Below, one piece after another: positions 53,964-63,332 of a DNA stretch of 64,000 nt; position 1 is the first letter of the stretch; the number at the start of each line of letters is the position of its first letter. The DNA is taken from contig CADABZ010000010.1 of assembly GCA_902786355.1 (NCBI GenBank), positions 62,001 through 126,000 of the forward strand. The letters run 5' to 3'. This DNA comes from an uncultured Eubacteriales bacterium. GTDB taxonomy: Bacteria; Bacillota; Clostridia; Peptostreptococcales; Anaerovoracaceae. The translations under genes were made by a program, and so were the position numbers. Under the pieces are notes generated by a model. It saw nothing but the letters and a program-made list of their open reading frames with translations. It was not told the origin of the DNA and made no database searches.

Positions 53964-54087
53964 ATTGTATCATACTATGGGCGGGCAGGGAACTCACCGC
54001 ATATCTGCATATGCGATGGCAGGGCAAAAAAAATCACAGCTGACTAGCTCAAGAATTATAGGGATGCGCTCACAAATATGATAGAAT
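53964..54087. promoter_or_regulatory. Divergent citC / acn promoter region with palindrome
   Basis: Extended -10 elements face outward: TGATACAAT on the minus strand (53972-53964) toward citC and TGATAGAAT (54079-54087) toward acn. Between them is a perfect palindrome, CGCATAT-CTGC-ATATGCG (53998-54015), a candidate operator that could control both arms. Confidence 0.6.
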
Positions 54088-54150
54088 CTGATTCAGACAA
54101 GGCTGAAGAAGCCAGACGGATTCAGAATAACAACTACCGGGAGGGAGATT

Positions 54151-56394
54151 ATGATCAGATATTACGACCAGGGAACTGTATGGACAGGCGGAGCTCCTCA
54201 GGCTGCGCCGGAGAGTACAGACAAAGCGGCAGGAAGGAACGGAACTATCGCATACCAGATCCTGAATGCACACCGCAGAGAAAGCGATGACGGGATCTTC
54301 CACATCAGCTTCGATGCACTCGTTTCACACGATATCACATATGTGGGGATCATCCAGACAGCAAGAGCAAGCGGCCTTAAGGAGTTCCCGATCCCTTACG
54401 CTATGACCAACTGCCACAACAGCCTCTGCGCTGTCGGCGGCACTATCAATGAAGACGACCATGTTTTCGGGCTTTCTGCCGCTAAGAAATACGGCGGTAT
54501 ATATGTTCCTGCCAACCAGAGCGTCATCCATTCATATGCCAGAGAAGAGCTTGCTCAGTGCGGCAATATGATCCTCGGCTCCGACAGCCACACACGGTAC
54601 GGAGCTCTGGGCACTATGGGCGTTGGAGAAGGCGGACCTGAGCTTGTCAAGCAGCTTCTTAAGAACACCTGGGACATCACACCTCCGGAGGTAGTTCTCT
54701 GCTACGTGACAGGCAAGCCTCGCAAGGGCATAGGTCCTCACGATGTAGCCATCGCACTTGTCAAAGAGACTTTTGCAGGCGGCAAAGTCAAGAACAAGGT
54801 CCTTGAATTCGCAGGCCCTGGCCTCGAATATCTGCCGTATGACTTCAGAAGCGGCATCGATGTAATGACCACAGAGACCACTTGTCTGTCCTCGATCTGG
54901 GCTACAGATGCAGAGATAGAGAAGTACTATGAGATACACAAGCGTCCTGAATGCTACAGGGAGCTTTCACCGAAGGAAGGTGCTTACTATGATGCGATCG
55001 TAACTATCGAGCTCGATAAGGTCGAGTCGATGATCGCTCTGCCGTTCCACCCTTCCAACGCTTACACAATACACGAATTCCTGAGCAACGCTGACGAGAT
55101 CCTTGCAGGAGTAGAGGCCGAGGCCGCTAAGAAATTCCCTAAGGCTCATCTCGATCTCCGCTCGAAGATCAGCGAAAAAGGCGTTCTCGCCGATCAGGGC
55201 ATCATCGCAGGCTGCTCAGGCGGTATTTTTGACAACATAGTTGAAGCTTCGGATATTCTTGCAGGCGGAAGCACCGGCAACGGATACTTCTCGCTTTCGG
55301 TATATCCTACAAGCGTTCCGACAAGCCTCGCGCTCACCCGAGCAGGCAAGACAGAGGCCCTGCTTGAAGCAGGTGCAGTGATCAAGCCATCCTTCTGCGG
55401 ACCTTGCTTCGGTGCCGGAGATGTCCCTGCCAACAACGGGTTCTCTCTCCGCCACACCACAAGAAACTTCCCTAACCGCGAAGGCTCCAAGCCTGGCGAA
55501 GGTCAGATCAGTGCTGTCGCTCTTATGGATTCCAGATCGATCGCAGCCACCGCAAGAAACGGCGGATATATCACAGCCGCGACCGATATAGATTACTCAA
55601 CAGAACATGTGCCGTATACATTCGACAATGCAGTATACAAAAACCGCTGTTACTACGGATTCGGCAAAGCAGATCCGGACGCTGAACTCATACTCGGACC
55701 GAACATCACAGACTGGCCGAAGATGTATCCGCTCGCAGATAACATGCTGCTCGAGCTTGCGGCAGTTATCAGAGATCCAGTCACAACGACTGACGAGCTC
55801 ATCCCTTCCGGTGAGACCAGCTCGTACAGGAGCAATCCTCTGAGGCTCTCTGAATTCGCACTTTCGAGACGGGTTCCTGAGTATGTCGGCCGTTCAAAAG
55901 CTGTTGCAGCTGACGAAGCGGCTCGCCGCGCCGGAGAGAAGCCGGCTAAGATGGCCGCTGCTCTGAGTGCCGTAGGCGATGCCGATGCACTGATGCAGAA
56001 CACTCAGTTCGGCTCATGTGTCTTCGCCAACAAGCCTGGCGACGGATCAGCTCGCGAGCAGGCAGCATCATGTCAGAAGGTGCTCGGCGGTTTTGCCAAT
56101 ATCTGCTATGAATATGCGACCAAGAGATACCGCAGCAACTGCATCAACTGGGGTATCCTGCCGTTCACACTTGCCGAGGGTGCTGACTTCCCTTATGAAG
56201 ACGGCGACTTCGTATTCGTTCCTGGGATCCGCTCCGCTGTCGAAAGCGGTCAGGAAGAGATCCCGGCAAAAGCTATCCGCAAAGACGGTTCTGTAAGCGA
56301 CCTGACTCTCTACATCAAGGGCCTTACAGAAGACGAGAAGACTATCATCCTCGAAGGATGCCTGATGAATTACTACGCCGCGCAGAACAGATAG
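54151..56394 (+). CDS. acn: Aconitate hydratase
   Basis: 747 residues, with GGGAGGGAG before ATG 54151. Cluster ligands lie in IIAGCSGGIFDN and SFCGPCFGAGDVPANN; GSDSHTRYGALGTMGVGEGG and the C-terminal swivel NTQFGSCVFANKPGDGS are as in aconitases. It converts citrate to isocitrate, here between Re-citrate synthase and IDH in the same locus. It leads the plus-strand citrate genes, with citD 16 bases downstream. Confidence 0.94.
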   Translation: MIRYYDQGTVWTGGAPQAAPESTDKAAGRNGTIAYQILNAHRRESDDGIFHISFDALVSHDITYVGIIQTARASGLKEFPIPYAMTNCHNSLCAVGGTINEDDHVFGLSAAKKYGGIYVPANQSVIHSYAREELAQCGNMILGSDSHTRYGALGTMGVGEGGPELVKQLLKNTWDITPPEVVLCYVTGKPRKGIGPHDVAIALVKETFAGGKVKNKVLEFAGPGLEYLPYDFRSGIDVMTTETTCLSSIWATDAEIEKYYEIHKRPECYRELSPKEGAYYDAIVTIELDKVESMIALPFHPSNAYTIHEFLSNADEILAGVEAEAAKKFPKAHLDLRSKISEKGVLADQGIIAGCSGGIFDNIVEASDILAGGSTGNGYFSLSVYPTSVPTSLALTRAGKTEALLEAGAVIKPSFCGPCFGAGDVPANNGFSLRHTTRNFPNREGSKPGEGQISAVALMDSRSIAATARNGGYITAATDIDYSTEHVPYTFDNAVYKNRCYYGFGKADPDAELILGPNITDWPKMYPLADNMLLELAAVIRDPVTTTDELIPSGETSSYRSNPLRLSEFALSRRVPEYVGRSKAVAADEAARRAGEKPAKMAAALSAVGDADALMQNTQFGSCVFANKPGDGSAREQAASCQKVLGGFANICYEYATKRYRSNCINWGILPFTLAEGADFPYEDGDFVFVPGIRSAVESGQEEIPAKAIRKDGSVSDLTLYIKGLTEDEKTIILEGCLMNYYAAQNR

Positions 56395-56410
56395 ACCAGG
56401 AGGACGTATA

Positions 56411-56710
56411 ATGGAAATCATCAAAACAGCAGTAGCGGGAACACTCGAGAGCAGTGACTGCATGGTCACCATCGAGCCTGCTCAGAAAGGTCTCGAGCTC
56501 GATCTTGAGAGCGCTGTTATCCGCCAGTACGGCAAAAGAATAATGGAGGTCGCTCTGGAGACACTGGACCGCCTGGATGTGCAGAACGCCAGAGTCAGCA
56601 TAGTCGACAAGGGCGCACTTGACTGCACGATCAAAGCGAGAGTTGAATGTGCTGCGATGAGGGCTGCAGAACACGAAGGCAGGATCAGCTGGGGAGGTGT
56701 TATAAGATGA
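56411..56710 (+). CDS. citD: Citrate lyase acyl carrier protein, gamma subunit
   Basis: 99 residues, the normal length. The prosthetic-group serine is S14 or S15 in AGTLESSDCMV. It carries the acetyl/citryl group between the CitF and CitE active sites after modification by CitXG and acetylation by CitC. AGGAGG precedes the start; the stop overlaps citE by ATGA. Confidence 0.95.
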   Translation: MEIIKTAVAGTLESSDCMVTIEPAQKGLELDLESAVIRQYGKRIMEVALETLDRLDVQNARVSIVDKGALDCTIKARVECAAMRAAEHEGRISWGGVIR

Positions 56711-57609
56711 ACAATCCGAACAAATACCGCTTGCGCAGGACTATGATGTTTCTCAACTGCCAGAAGCCGGGCCTGATCAAGGATCCGTACATCTACAAGC
56801 CGGATTCGATCATGCTTGACCTTGAAGACGCTGTAGCTGAGAGAGAAAAAGACGCTGCCCGCTTTTCGCTTTACCATGCTCTGCAGGAGATCGACTACAG
56901 AGGTGTAGAGCGTGTCGTCCGTATCAACGGACTGGATACTGACCTGTGGAGAGAGGATGTAAGATGTGCTGTTGCAGGAGGATGCGACTCGATCCGCATA
57001 CCTAAGACAGAGACAGCTGATGATGTCCGCACTGTCGAGTATGCAATAGCAGAGGCAGAGAGAGAATTCAGAAGACCTGTCGGAAGCGTGCTCATCATGG
57101 CCGCTCTTGAGTCTGCAAGAGGTGTTATCAACGCCATGAGCATATGCGATTCATCTGAAAGGCTTTTCGGGATCGCCCTTTCCGGAGGAGACTACTCGAG
57201 AGACCTTCAGATATCCATATCCGGTACAGGTGTTGAATTCATGGGTGCAAGGCAGCACATGATCATAGCTGCCAGAGCCGCCAAGATACAGTGTTTTGAC
57301 ACGGTATGGACCAATCTTGACGACATGGAAGGCTTCAGGCGCGAAGTAGAGACTATACACTCCATGGGTTTTGACGGCAAGTCCATTATCAACCCGCGTC
57401 AGATACCTGTAGTGCACGATATATATACTCCTAAGGAAAAGGATATAATTTTCGCAGAAAAAGTTATCAAAGAGATCGATGAGAAGAAAGCCAGAGGCAT
57501 AGGAGTTTTCACCGTAGACGGAAAGATGATCGACATCGCTTTCTACGACGGCGCCAAGAGAACCATAGCCCTTGCCAAGGCTTCCGGTGTATATGAGGGG
57601 GATCTGTAA
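56707..57609 (+). CDS. citE: Citrate lyase beta subunit (citryl-ACP lyase)
   Basis: 300 residues from ATG 56707. HpcH/HpaI-type barrel with LRRTMMFLNCQKPGLI, SIMLDLEDAVAEREKDAAR and SGGDYSRDLQ, and metal-binding acidic residues in the DLEDAV and ALESARG strands. It cleaves citryl-ACP to oxaloacetate and acetyl-ACP. Translation is coupled to citD by overlap, and citF follows one base later. Confidence 0.95.
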   Translation: MNNPNKYRLRRTMMFLNCQKPGLIKDPYIYKPDSIMLDLEDAVAEREKDAARFSLYHALQEIDYRGVERVVRINGLDTDLWREDVRCAVAGGCDSIRIPKTETADDVRTVEYAIAEAEREFRRPVGSVLIMAALESARGVINAMSICDSSERLFGIALSGGDYSRDLQISISGTGVEFMGARQHMIIAARAAKIQCFDTVWTNLDDMEGFRREVETIHSMGFDGKSIINPRQIPVVHDIYTPKEKDIIFAEKVIKEIDEKKARGIGVFTVDGKMIDIAFYDGAKRTIALAKASGVYEGDL

Positions 57610-57610
57610 T

Positions 57611-59242
57611 ATGATTAACGCAGTAGGAAGAGATATCCCGGAAGAAATACTGGAGATCACCGGAAAAGAACCTTTTCAGGGCAATTTCTATAAAGATGAC
57701 AAGTCCACAGTCATGAGAGGACCTACCATCCGCCCTGTAATGAACAATCAGAAATCAAAGCTCGTCGCGAACATCAGGGAAGCTCTCATAAAATGCGAGG
57801 CTCATGACGGCATGACTGTCTCCTTCCACCATCACTTCAGAGACGGAGACCTCATCGTCAACATGGTCATGAAAGAGATCCACGATATGGGCTTCAGGAA
57901 TATCACGATATGTGCGACCTCGCTCGGCAAGGCTCATGATCCTCTCGTCCCTATGATAGAGGACGGTACGATCACCGGCATCGAATCTTCCGGCGTCCGC
58001 GGCAAGATAGGCGAAGCCATATCACAGGGCAAGCTCAAAGGGCTTGCGGTAATGAGGTCGCACGGCGGCAGAGTCAGGGCCCTCGCTACCGGTGAAGCGC
58101 ATGTAGACATCGCTTTCATCGGTGCACCGACCGCAGATGATTACGGCAACCTTCGAGGGATCGGCGGAAAAGCCGACTGCGGCGTACTCAGCTATGCGAT
58201 CGTAGACGGTAATCATGCGGATCACTGCGTAGCCATCACTGACTGCCTGGTGCCATATCCGAACTTCCCGGCTCACATCTCGCAGACCAAGGTAGACTAT
58301 GTCTGCGTCGTGGATGAGATCGGAGTTCCGTCCAAGATAGCAAGCGGAGCAGCCAAGCCTACAACAGATCAGCGCAAGCTTCTGATGGCTCAGTACTGCA
58401 CCGATGTAGTCGTCAACACTCCATGGTTCAAGGATGGTTTTTCATATCAGACGGGCGTCGGCGGAGCTTCTATAGCTTCCACACAGTATCTCGCCGAGAT
58501 AATGAGAGAACGCAATATCCACATGGGTTTTGGCGTAGGAGGTCTCACCAAGGCAATGTGCCAGCTTCTCGACGATGGAATGGCCCGCGTGATGCTCGAC
58601 GTACAGGATTTTGACCTGGATGCCGTTCACAACCTCAAGAATGTCAACCACCACAGGATACCTGCCGGTGTATACGCCAACCCGCTCAACAAAGGAGCTG
58701 TAGTAAACAAGCTCGACTATGTCGTTCTCGCATCCCTTGAAGTCGATGTGCACTTCAATTGCAATGTCGTCGTCGGATCGGACGGAATGATCACAGGAGC
58801 TCAGGGCGGACATCCTGATACCGCTCAGGGTGCAAAATGCGCTATCGTCATCTGTCCTCTGCTTCAGGGCAGGATACCGGCGATATGCACCGATGTAACG
58901 ACAGTCACCACGCCTGGTGAGAGCATCGATGTAGTCGTCACCGACTACGGAGTCGCTGTCAACCCTGCAAGGCAGGATATACTCCAGGCGCTGAAGGAAG
59001 CTGACTGCGTTCCTCTGAAGACCATCGAGGAGCTTCGCGATATAGCGTACTCCATCGTAGGAGAGCCTGAGAAGGTTGAATTCGAAGACCGCATTGTAGG
59101 TATAATCGAAGCCCGCGACGGCACTATAATGGATGTCGTAAGACAAATCAAAGACATCGAGCAGCCGACAGTATACAGGCGCAAGACTGCAAAAAGAAAA
59201 GCCGGCGGCACGGCAGCATCACGTTCTTCCAGAGCAAAATAG
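57611..59242 (+). CDS. citF: Citrate lyase alpha subunit (citrate:acetyl-ACP transferase)
   Basis: 543 residues from ATG 57611, with GAGGGG upstream. The CoA-transferase-like fold is shown by GMTVSFHHHFRDGDL, SSGVRGKIGEAIS, VRSHGGRVRALATGEAHVD-type sequence and AQGGHPDTAQGAKCAIV. It exchanges acetyl for citryl on CitD. A Lys/Arg/Ser-rich tail of about 30 residues is longer than usual. The icd gene begins 55 bases downstream. Confidence 0.95.
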   Translation: MINAVGRDIPEEILEITGKEPFQGNFYKDDKSTVMRGPTIRPVMNNQKSKLVANIREALIKCEAHDGMTVSFHHHFRDGDLIVNMVMKEIHDMGFRNITICATSLGKAHDPLVPMIEDGTITGIESSGVRGKIGEAISQGKLKGLAVMRSHGGRVRALATGEAHVDIAFIGAPTADDYGNLRGIGGKADCGVLSYAIVDGNHADHCVAITDCLVPYPNFPAHISQTKVDYVCVVDEIGVPSKIASGAAKPTTDQRKLLMAQYCTDVVVNTPWFKDGFSYQTGVGGASIASTQYLAEIMRERNIHMGFGVGGLTKAMCQLLDDGMARVMLDVQDFDLDAVHNLKNVNHHRIPAGVYANPLNKGAVVNKLDYVVLASLEVDVHFNCNVVVGSDGMITGAQGGHPDTAQGAKCAIVICPLLQGRIPAICTDVTTVTTPGESIDVVVTDYGVAVNPARQDILQALKEADCVPLKTIEELRDIAYSIVGEPEKVEFEDRIVGIIEARDGTIMDVVRQIKDIEQPTVYRRKTAKRKAGGTAASRSSRAK

Positions 59243-59297
59243 CCCCTGCAGCAGCAGGATCACCTATAAGACATACAGTTAAACATAAGGAGAATAC

Positions 59298-60512
59298 ATG
59301 GAAAAAATCAGAATGACCACTCCTCTCGTCGAAATGGACGGAGATGAAATGACCAGGATACTGTGGAAGATGATCAAGGATGAACTCATCCTTCCTTTCG
59401 TCGACCTCAGGACAGAATACTACGATCTCGGGCTTCCTGTCCGCGACGAGACAGGCGACAAGATCACTACTGATGCCGGAAATGCCATCAAGAAATACGG
59501 CGTAGGTGTCAAGTGCGCAACTATCACACCTAACGCTCAGCGCATGACAGAATACAATCTCCACGAGATGTGGAAGAGCCCTAACGGCACCATCCGTGCA
59601 ATCCTCGACGGCACTGTTTTCCGCGCACCTATCACCATCGACAGCATCAAGCCTGTCGTCCGCAACTGGAAAAAGCCTATCACTGTCGCCCGTCACGCTT
59701 ACGGCGACCTGTACAAAGGCACAGAGTACCGTGTACCTGAGACCGGCAAGGCAGAGCTTGTTTTCACAGGTGACAACGGCGCAGAATTCCGCGAGACCGT
59801 ATATGATTTTGAATGCCCTGGCATCATTCAGAGCATCTACAACAAGGACAGCTCCATCGAGTCCTTCGCTCATTCATGCTTCAAGTATGCTATAGATACA
59901 AAGCAGGATCTGTGGTTCTCCGCCAAGGACACCATTTCCAAGAAGTATGACATGCGCTTTAGGGATGTTTTCCAGAGCGTATATGATGAATGCTATAAGG
60001 AGAAGTTCGAAGAGCTCGGTCTCACATATTTCTACACTCTGATTGATGATGCCATCGCGCGCGTTATCCGCAGCGAAGGCGGCTTCATCTGGGCTCTCAA
60101 GAATTATGACGGAGATGTCATGAGCGATATGGTCTCCACAGCTTTCGGCTCACTTGCAATGATGACCTCTGTTCTCTGTAGCCCGGACGGCAAATTCGAA
60201 TATGAGGCAGCCCACGGAACCGTGACCCGCCACTATTACAAATATCTGAACGGCGAAGAGACTTCGACCAACCCTATGGCAACCATCTTCGCATGGAGCG
60301 GCGCACTCAGAAAGCGCGGCGAGATGGACGGTCTTGCTGACCTTCAGGCTTTCGGAGACAAGCTTGAAGAAGCCTGCATAGATACTCTGAACGACGGCAT
60401 CATGACAAAAGACCTTGTCGGCCTCGTAGACGGAATGGAAGTAAAGTCAGTCAACACCAAAGACTTCATCGCTGCGATCCGCGAGCGCCTCGAGAAAAAG
60501 CTCGAAGCATAG
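59298..60512 (+). CDS. icd: NADP-dependent isocitrate dehydrogenase (eukaryotic-like type)
   Basis: 404 residues. It resembles the homodimeric mitochondrial/cytosolic NADP-IDH branch rather than E. coli Icd: [19 protein letters not shown] at the start, [35 protein letters not shown] and [14 protein letters not shown]. It makes 2-oxoglutarate, NADPH and CO2, so with aconitase and Re-citrate synthase it supplies glutamate carbon. AAGGAG precedes the ATG, and a strong terminator follows. Confidence 0.95.
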   Translation: MEKIRMTTPLVEMDGDEMTRILWKMIKDELILPFVDLRTEYYDLGLPVRDETGDKITTDAGNAIKKYGVGVKCATITPNAQRMTEYNLHEMWKSPNGTIRAILDGTVFRAPITIDSIKPVVRNWKKPITVARHAYGDLYKGTEYRVPETGKAELVFTGDNGAEFRETVYDFECPGIIQSIYNKDSSIESFAHSCFKYAIDTKQDLWFSAKDTISKKYDMRFRDVFQSVYDECYKEKFEELGLTYFYTLIDDAIARVIRSEGGFIWALKNYDGDVMSDMVSTAFGSLAMMTSVLCSPDGKFEYEAAHGTVTRHYYKYLNGEETSTNPMATIFAWSGALRKRGEMDGLADLQAFGDKLEEACIDTLNDGIMTKDLVGLVDGMEVKSVNTKDFIAAIRERLEKKLEA

Positions 60513-60532
60513 GCAGAATTTTGAAAACACTC

Positions 60533-60572
60533 AAAAAGCGTGAACCACAGATATGTGTGTTCACGCTTTTTT
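60533..60572. terminator. Bidirectional intrinsic terminator
   Basis: A 13-bp perfect stem AAAAAGCGTGAAC / GTTCACGCTTTTT separates convergent icd and the citrate synthase gene. Confidence 0.9.
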
Positions 60573-60580
60573 AACGCATC

Positions 60581-62044
60581 TTACTGCTGGGTGTACTCGT
60601 TGACCTTGCTGTAGATCTCGGACGCTCCTATCTCAGCGACACGCCCGCTCGCATATTCACTGTCGATCCAGTCTTTGATGTATTTTACGACAGGGCTGTG
60701 CTTGTCTACCTGCTTGTCTCCCTTCAGGCCGTAGCTTGCATTGAGCCAGTGAGCGACTCCTGCAGCTCCGGAGTTCTGGTTGATGTTGACCAGCGGCGGT
60801 CTGTTAAGGAATTTTCCGGTATCGAAGATGTTATAGATCTCTTCGTTCTTGAGAAGACCATCTGCATGGATACCAGCTCTGGTAACATTGAAGTTCGCGC
60901 CGGCAAAAGGTGTCTGTGCCGGAAGAGTGTATCCGATCTGGGTCTCATAGTATCTCGCAAGATCCGTGATGGCAGTTGTGTCCATCCCGTCGAGGGTTCC
61001 CTTGAGCTGTGCATACTCAAACACCATAGCCTCAACAGGGATATTTCCCGTTCTCTCTCCTATTCCGAAGAGTGTGCAGTTGACAGCGCCGCAGCCATAG
61101 AGCCATGCTGTAGCAGCGTTGGTAACAGCTTTGTAGAAGTCATTATGTCCGTGCCACTCGAGATCTTCACTCGGCACCTCAGCATACTGCTTGAGTCCGT
61201 AGATGATTCCGGCTACCGATCTAGGCATTGTGGCGCCCGGATACGGAACACCGAAGCCCATAGTATCGCAGACTCTGATTTTTGCCGACATTCCTGCCTG
61301 ACGGGCCATGTCCTGTACGGCTCTTACGAACGGAACGACGAAACCATAGAAGTCCGCTCTGGTAACATCCTCCAGATGGCATCTAGGCTTGATCCCGGCT
61401 TCGAAAGCGTCATATACGACGGAGATATAATGATCGAGGGCCTGCTGGCGGGTCATACCGAGCTTGTAGAAAATATGATAGTCCGAGCAGCTTGTGAGGA
61501 TCCCTGTTTCCTTGACGCCCATTTCCTTGACTATCTTAAAGTCCTCTTTCTTGGCTCTGATCCATGTGGTGATCTGCGGGAACTCAAGGCCGAGATCCTG
61601 GCAGGCTCTTATGGCAGCCTTGTCCCTGTCACTGTAGGTGAAAAACTCTGTCTGCCTGATGATACCGTTAGGACCGGACAGTCTTGACAGGAGCTTGAAG
61701 ATCTCTGTGATCTGCTTGGTCGTATAAGGTTCCCTCGACTGCTGTCCGTCACGGAAAGTCGAGTCAGTGATCAGTATCTGATCCGGCATATCGTACGGAC
61801 TCGTTCTGAAGTTGAATCCGATCTTAGGTACTTCTGTATATTCGAAGAATTCTCTGAACAGATTAGGCTTAGGTACATCCTGCACCTCGTAGTGAACAGC
61901 TTCCATCTCCAGCAGATTGGTCCTGCGGCTCAGCTTAGTCCTCTGCGGACCATTTCCCGCACTGTCGACATCTCTGCTTATAGTATCCGGATCACTGTTG
62001 ATGTTCACTGCACCGTCTTTGATAAGTCTGTCTTTGGTATCCAT
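60581..62044 (-). CDS. Re-citrate synthase (HMG-CoA-lyase-like fold)
   Basis: 487 residues. It belongs to the isopropylmalate/homocitrate synthase superfamily, as does the Re-face citrate synthase of Clostridium kluyveri, and not to the GltA family. Motifs are ITDSTFRDGQQSREPY (93-108), CHLEDVTRADFYGFVVPFVR and EWHGHNDFYKA, which bind metal and catalyse condensation. An N-terminal extension of about 85 residues precedes the barrel, as in Re-citrate synthases. It condenses oxaloacetate and acetyl-CoA with opposite stereochemistry to GltA. Assignment rests on these features plus aconitase and IDH in the locus; a homocitrate synthase is less likely. Confidence 0.85.
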   Translation of the reverse strand: MDTKDRLIKDGAVNINSDPDTISRDVDSAGNGPQRTKLSRRTNLLEMEAVHYEVQDVPKPNLFREFFEYTEVPKIGFNFRTSPYDMPDQILITDSTFRDGQQSREPYTTKQITEIFKLLSRLSGPNGIIRQTEFFTYSDRDKAAIRACQDLGLEFPQITTWIRAKKEDFKIVKEMGVKETGILTSCSDYHIFYKLGMTRQQALDHYISVVYDAFEAGIKPRCHLEDVTRADFYGFVVPFVRAVQDMARQAGMSAKIRVCDTMGFGVPYPGATMPRSVAGIIYGLKQYAEVPSEDLEWHGHNDFYKAVTNAATAWLYGCGAVNCTLFGIGERTGNIPVEAMVFEYAQLKGTLDGMDTTAITDLARYYETQIGYTLPAQTPFAGANFNVTRAGIHADGLLKNEEIYNIFDTGKFLNRPPLVNINQNSGAAGVAHWLNASYGLKGDKQVDKHSPVVKYIKDWIDSEYASGRVAEIGASEIYSKVNEYTQQ

Positions 62045-62143
62045 CTCTTTACCCCTTACTATTCCAGCCCGAAGCTATTATCGCCCGAATAAATGCATAT
62101 CTGTAATTGAGCAATTAATTAATCGAGTAAAATGTATACATGT

Positions 62144-62172
62144 ATTCTACTTTACGATGCGCCAGATGTCAA
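62144..62172 (-). promoter_or_regulatory. Promoter of the Re-citrate synthase gene with palindromes at the start site
   Basis: On the minus strand consensus TTGACA (62172-62167), a 17-base spacer and TAGAAT (62149-62144). Immediately downstream are interlocking palindromes ATGTATACAT and ATACATGTAT (about 62133-62145), a good place for a repressor. Confidence 0.8.
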
Positions 62173-62496
62173 CTGCAGTCTTGCGCAGAACGTAAGATTT
62201 CGGCATATTCTTCTGTTTTTCTTTGCATTTCTTCTTAACTTCGCATTTTCTGCGGCTGAAGCACCAATGGCGGAAGCTGAGAAGACACGACGTTTTTCGT
62301 CCTATATTGTATACAATTTTGACGATTGTCGACAGTCCAGTCCTTTTCCTTCGCCCTGTCCGAAAGACTGCGGGATCTCTTTTTTCACAATGAAAAACAC
62401 ATGGCACCTCCTGACTGATGTACCATGTGCATTATTACTGAATCGTCATGACTGCCTTCTGTCTGATATCTCTAGGTCATCCGGCAGATATAGTTA
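62173..62496. other. Intergenic region with a GntR-like palindrome
   Basis: Contains ATTGTATACAAT (62306-62317), a perfect 12-bp palindrome of the kind bound by GntR-family regulators. An 86-codon Lys/Arg-rich open frame (62147-62407, minus) overlaps the citrate synthase promoter and has no family match, so I do not call it a gene. Confidence 0.5.
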
Positions 62497-63153
62497 TCAG
62501 AGGAACCACTCTGATGCTCTGCGTCTTACTGCCAGCCTCTCGAGTATCCCCTGGGCAGCTGCTGCAGCTTTCGGAGAGATCCTGCTGATCCTGTGGATCG
62601 GCAGACGGCCTGCGACTTCAAGCGGTGCCGGCTTGACCCTGAGACTCTTGATCTCGCTGCCGCCAAGTCTGGCGATCTTGGCTGCTGCTGCTTTGCCGAA
62701 CTGCTCAAGTGATTCGCGGTCTCCTGTGTACTGATACCCCGAAGATCCTGCTCCGTGACGCCTGTATCTTGCCGTAAACGCCCCTGCCCCGATTATCCTG
62801 AAGCCCAGCTCCTCTGCATAGTGCTGAAGCTCATACAGAGCATTGCCGTATGTTCTGGCGCCATATGAAACCACAACAACAGCCATGGTCCCGTTCGCCC
62901 GGATATTCTCCAGAGCACTGATAGCAGGAAGCGGAACTTTTCCCACATAAACAGGCATACCTATAACAGCAACGGCTTCGTCGTCAAGAACGACAGACTC
63001 ATCGTTCAGTTCCAGCAGCTCATATGTTTCAGTTGTGACCGTTTCAGCACTGCAGCTGTTCAGGATCTCAGACAGCTGCTTTGCCAGCCTGTCTGTCATT
63101 CCTGCCGCAACACCTGCCGGGCTGAAATGTATACCTACTACTTTTCTGATCAT
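62497..63153 (-). CDS. Flavodoxin-like protein, apparently lacking its ferredoxin domain
   Basis: 218 residues from ATG 63153. The first ~160 residues look like the flavodoxin-type half of EFR1-family ferredoxin proteins: VVGIHFSPAGVA (FMN phosphate loop region), AVIGMPVYVGKVP and VVVSYGARTYGNALYEL. Such proteins usually end with a 4Fe-4S domain after an ISPKAAAA-type segment. Here the chain ends LERLAVRRRASEWFL with no cysteine cluster, so it may be truncated or a natural short form. An electron-transfer role is probable only if FMN is bound. Confidence 0.7.
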   Translation of the reverse strand: MIRKVVGIHFSPAGVAAGMTDRLAKQLSEILNSCSAETVTTETYELLELNDESVVLDDEAVAVIGMPVYVGKVPLPAISALENIRANGTMAVVVVSYGARTYGNALYELQHYAEELGFRIIGAGAFTARYRRHGAGSSGYQYTGDRESLEQFGKAAAAKIARLGGSEIKSLRVKPAPLEVAGRLPIHRISRISPKAAAAAQGILERLAVRRRASEWFL

Positions 63154-63286
63154 TTTTATACCCCGCTCAGCAACCTGCACAGTCTGTGCGATGTTGCTGT
63201 AGAGATAGAAACATCATCACATATGACACATAAATGATTGTAGCATCTGTCCGCTCAGCATATTCGTTGATATTGTGAAGAATCTG

Positions 63287-63322
63287 CAAAAAAACGGCCA
63301 GAAGCATTTCTGCCTCCGGCCG
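63287..63322 (-). terminator. Intrinsic terminator of trpS
   Basis: On the minus strand GGCCGGAGGCAGAA ... TTCTGGCC is followed by TTTTTTT, about 10 bases after the stop. Confidence 0.85.
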
Positions 63323-63332
63323 CCTTATGTGC

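Noticed and set aside
62147-62407. 86-codon Lys/Arg-rich minus-strand frame upstream of the Re-citrate synthase
   Set aside because: It overlaps the consensus promoter (its stop is inside the -10), has a GTG start with a mispositioned ribosome site and shows no family features.
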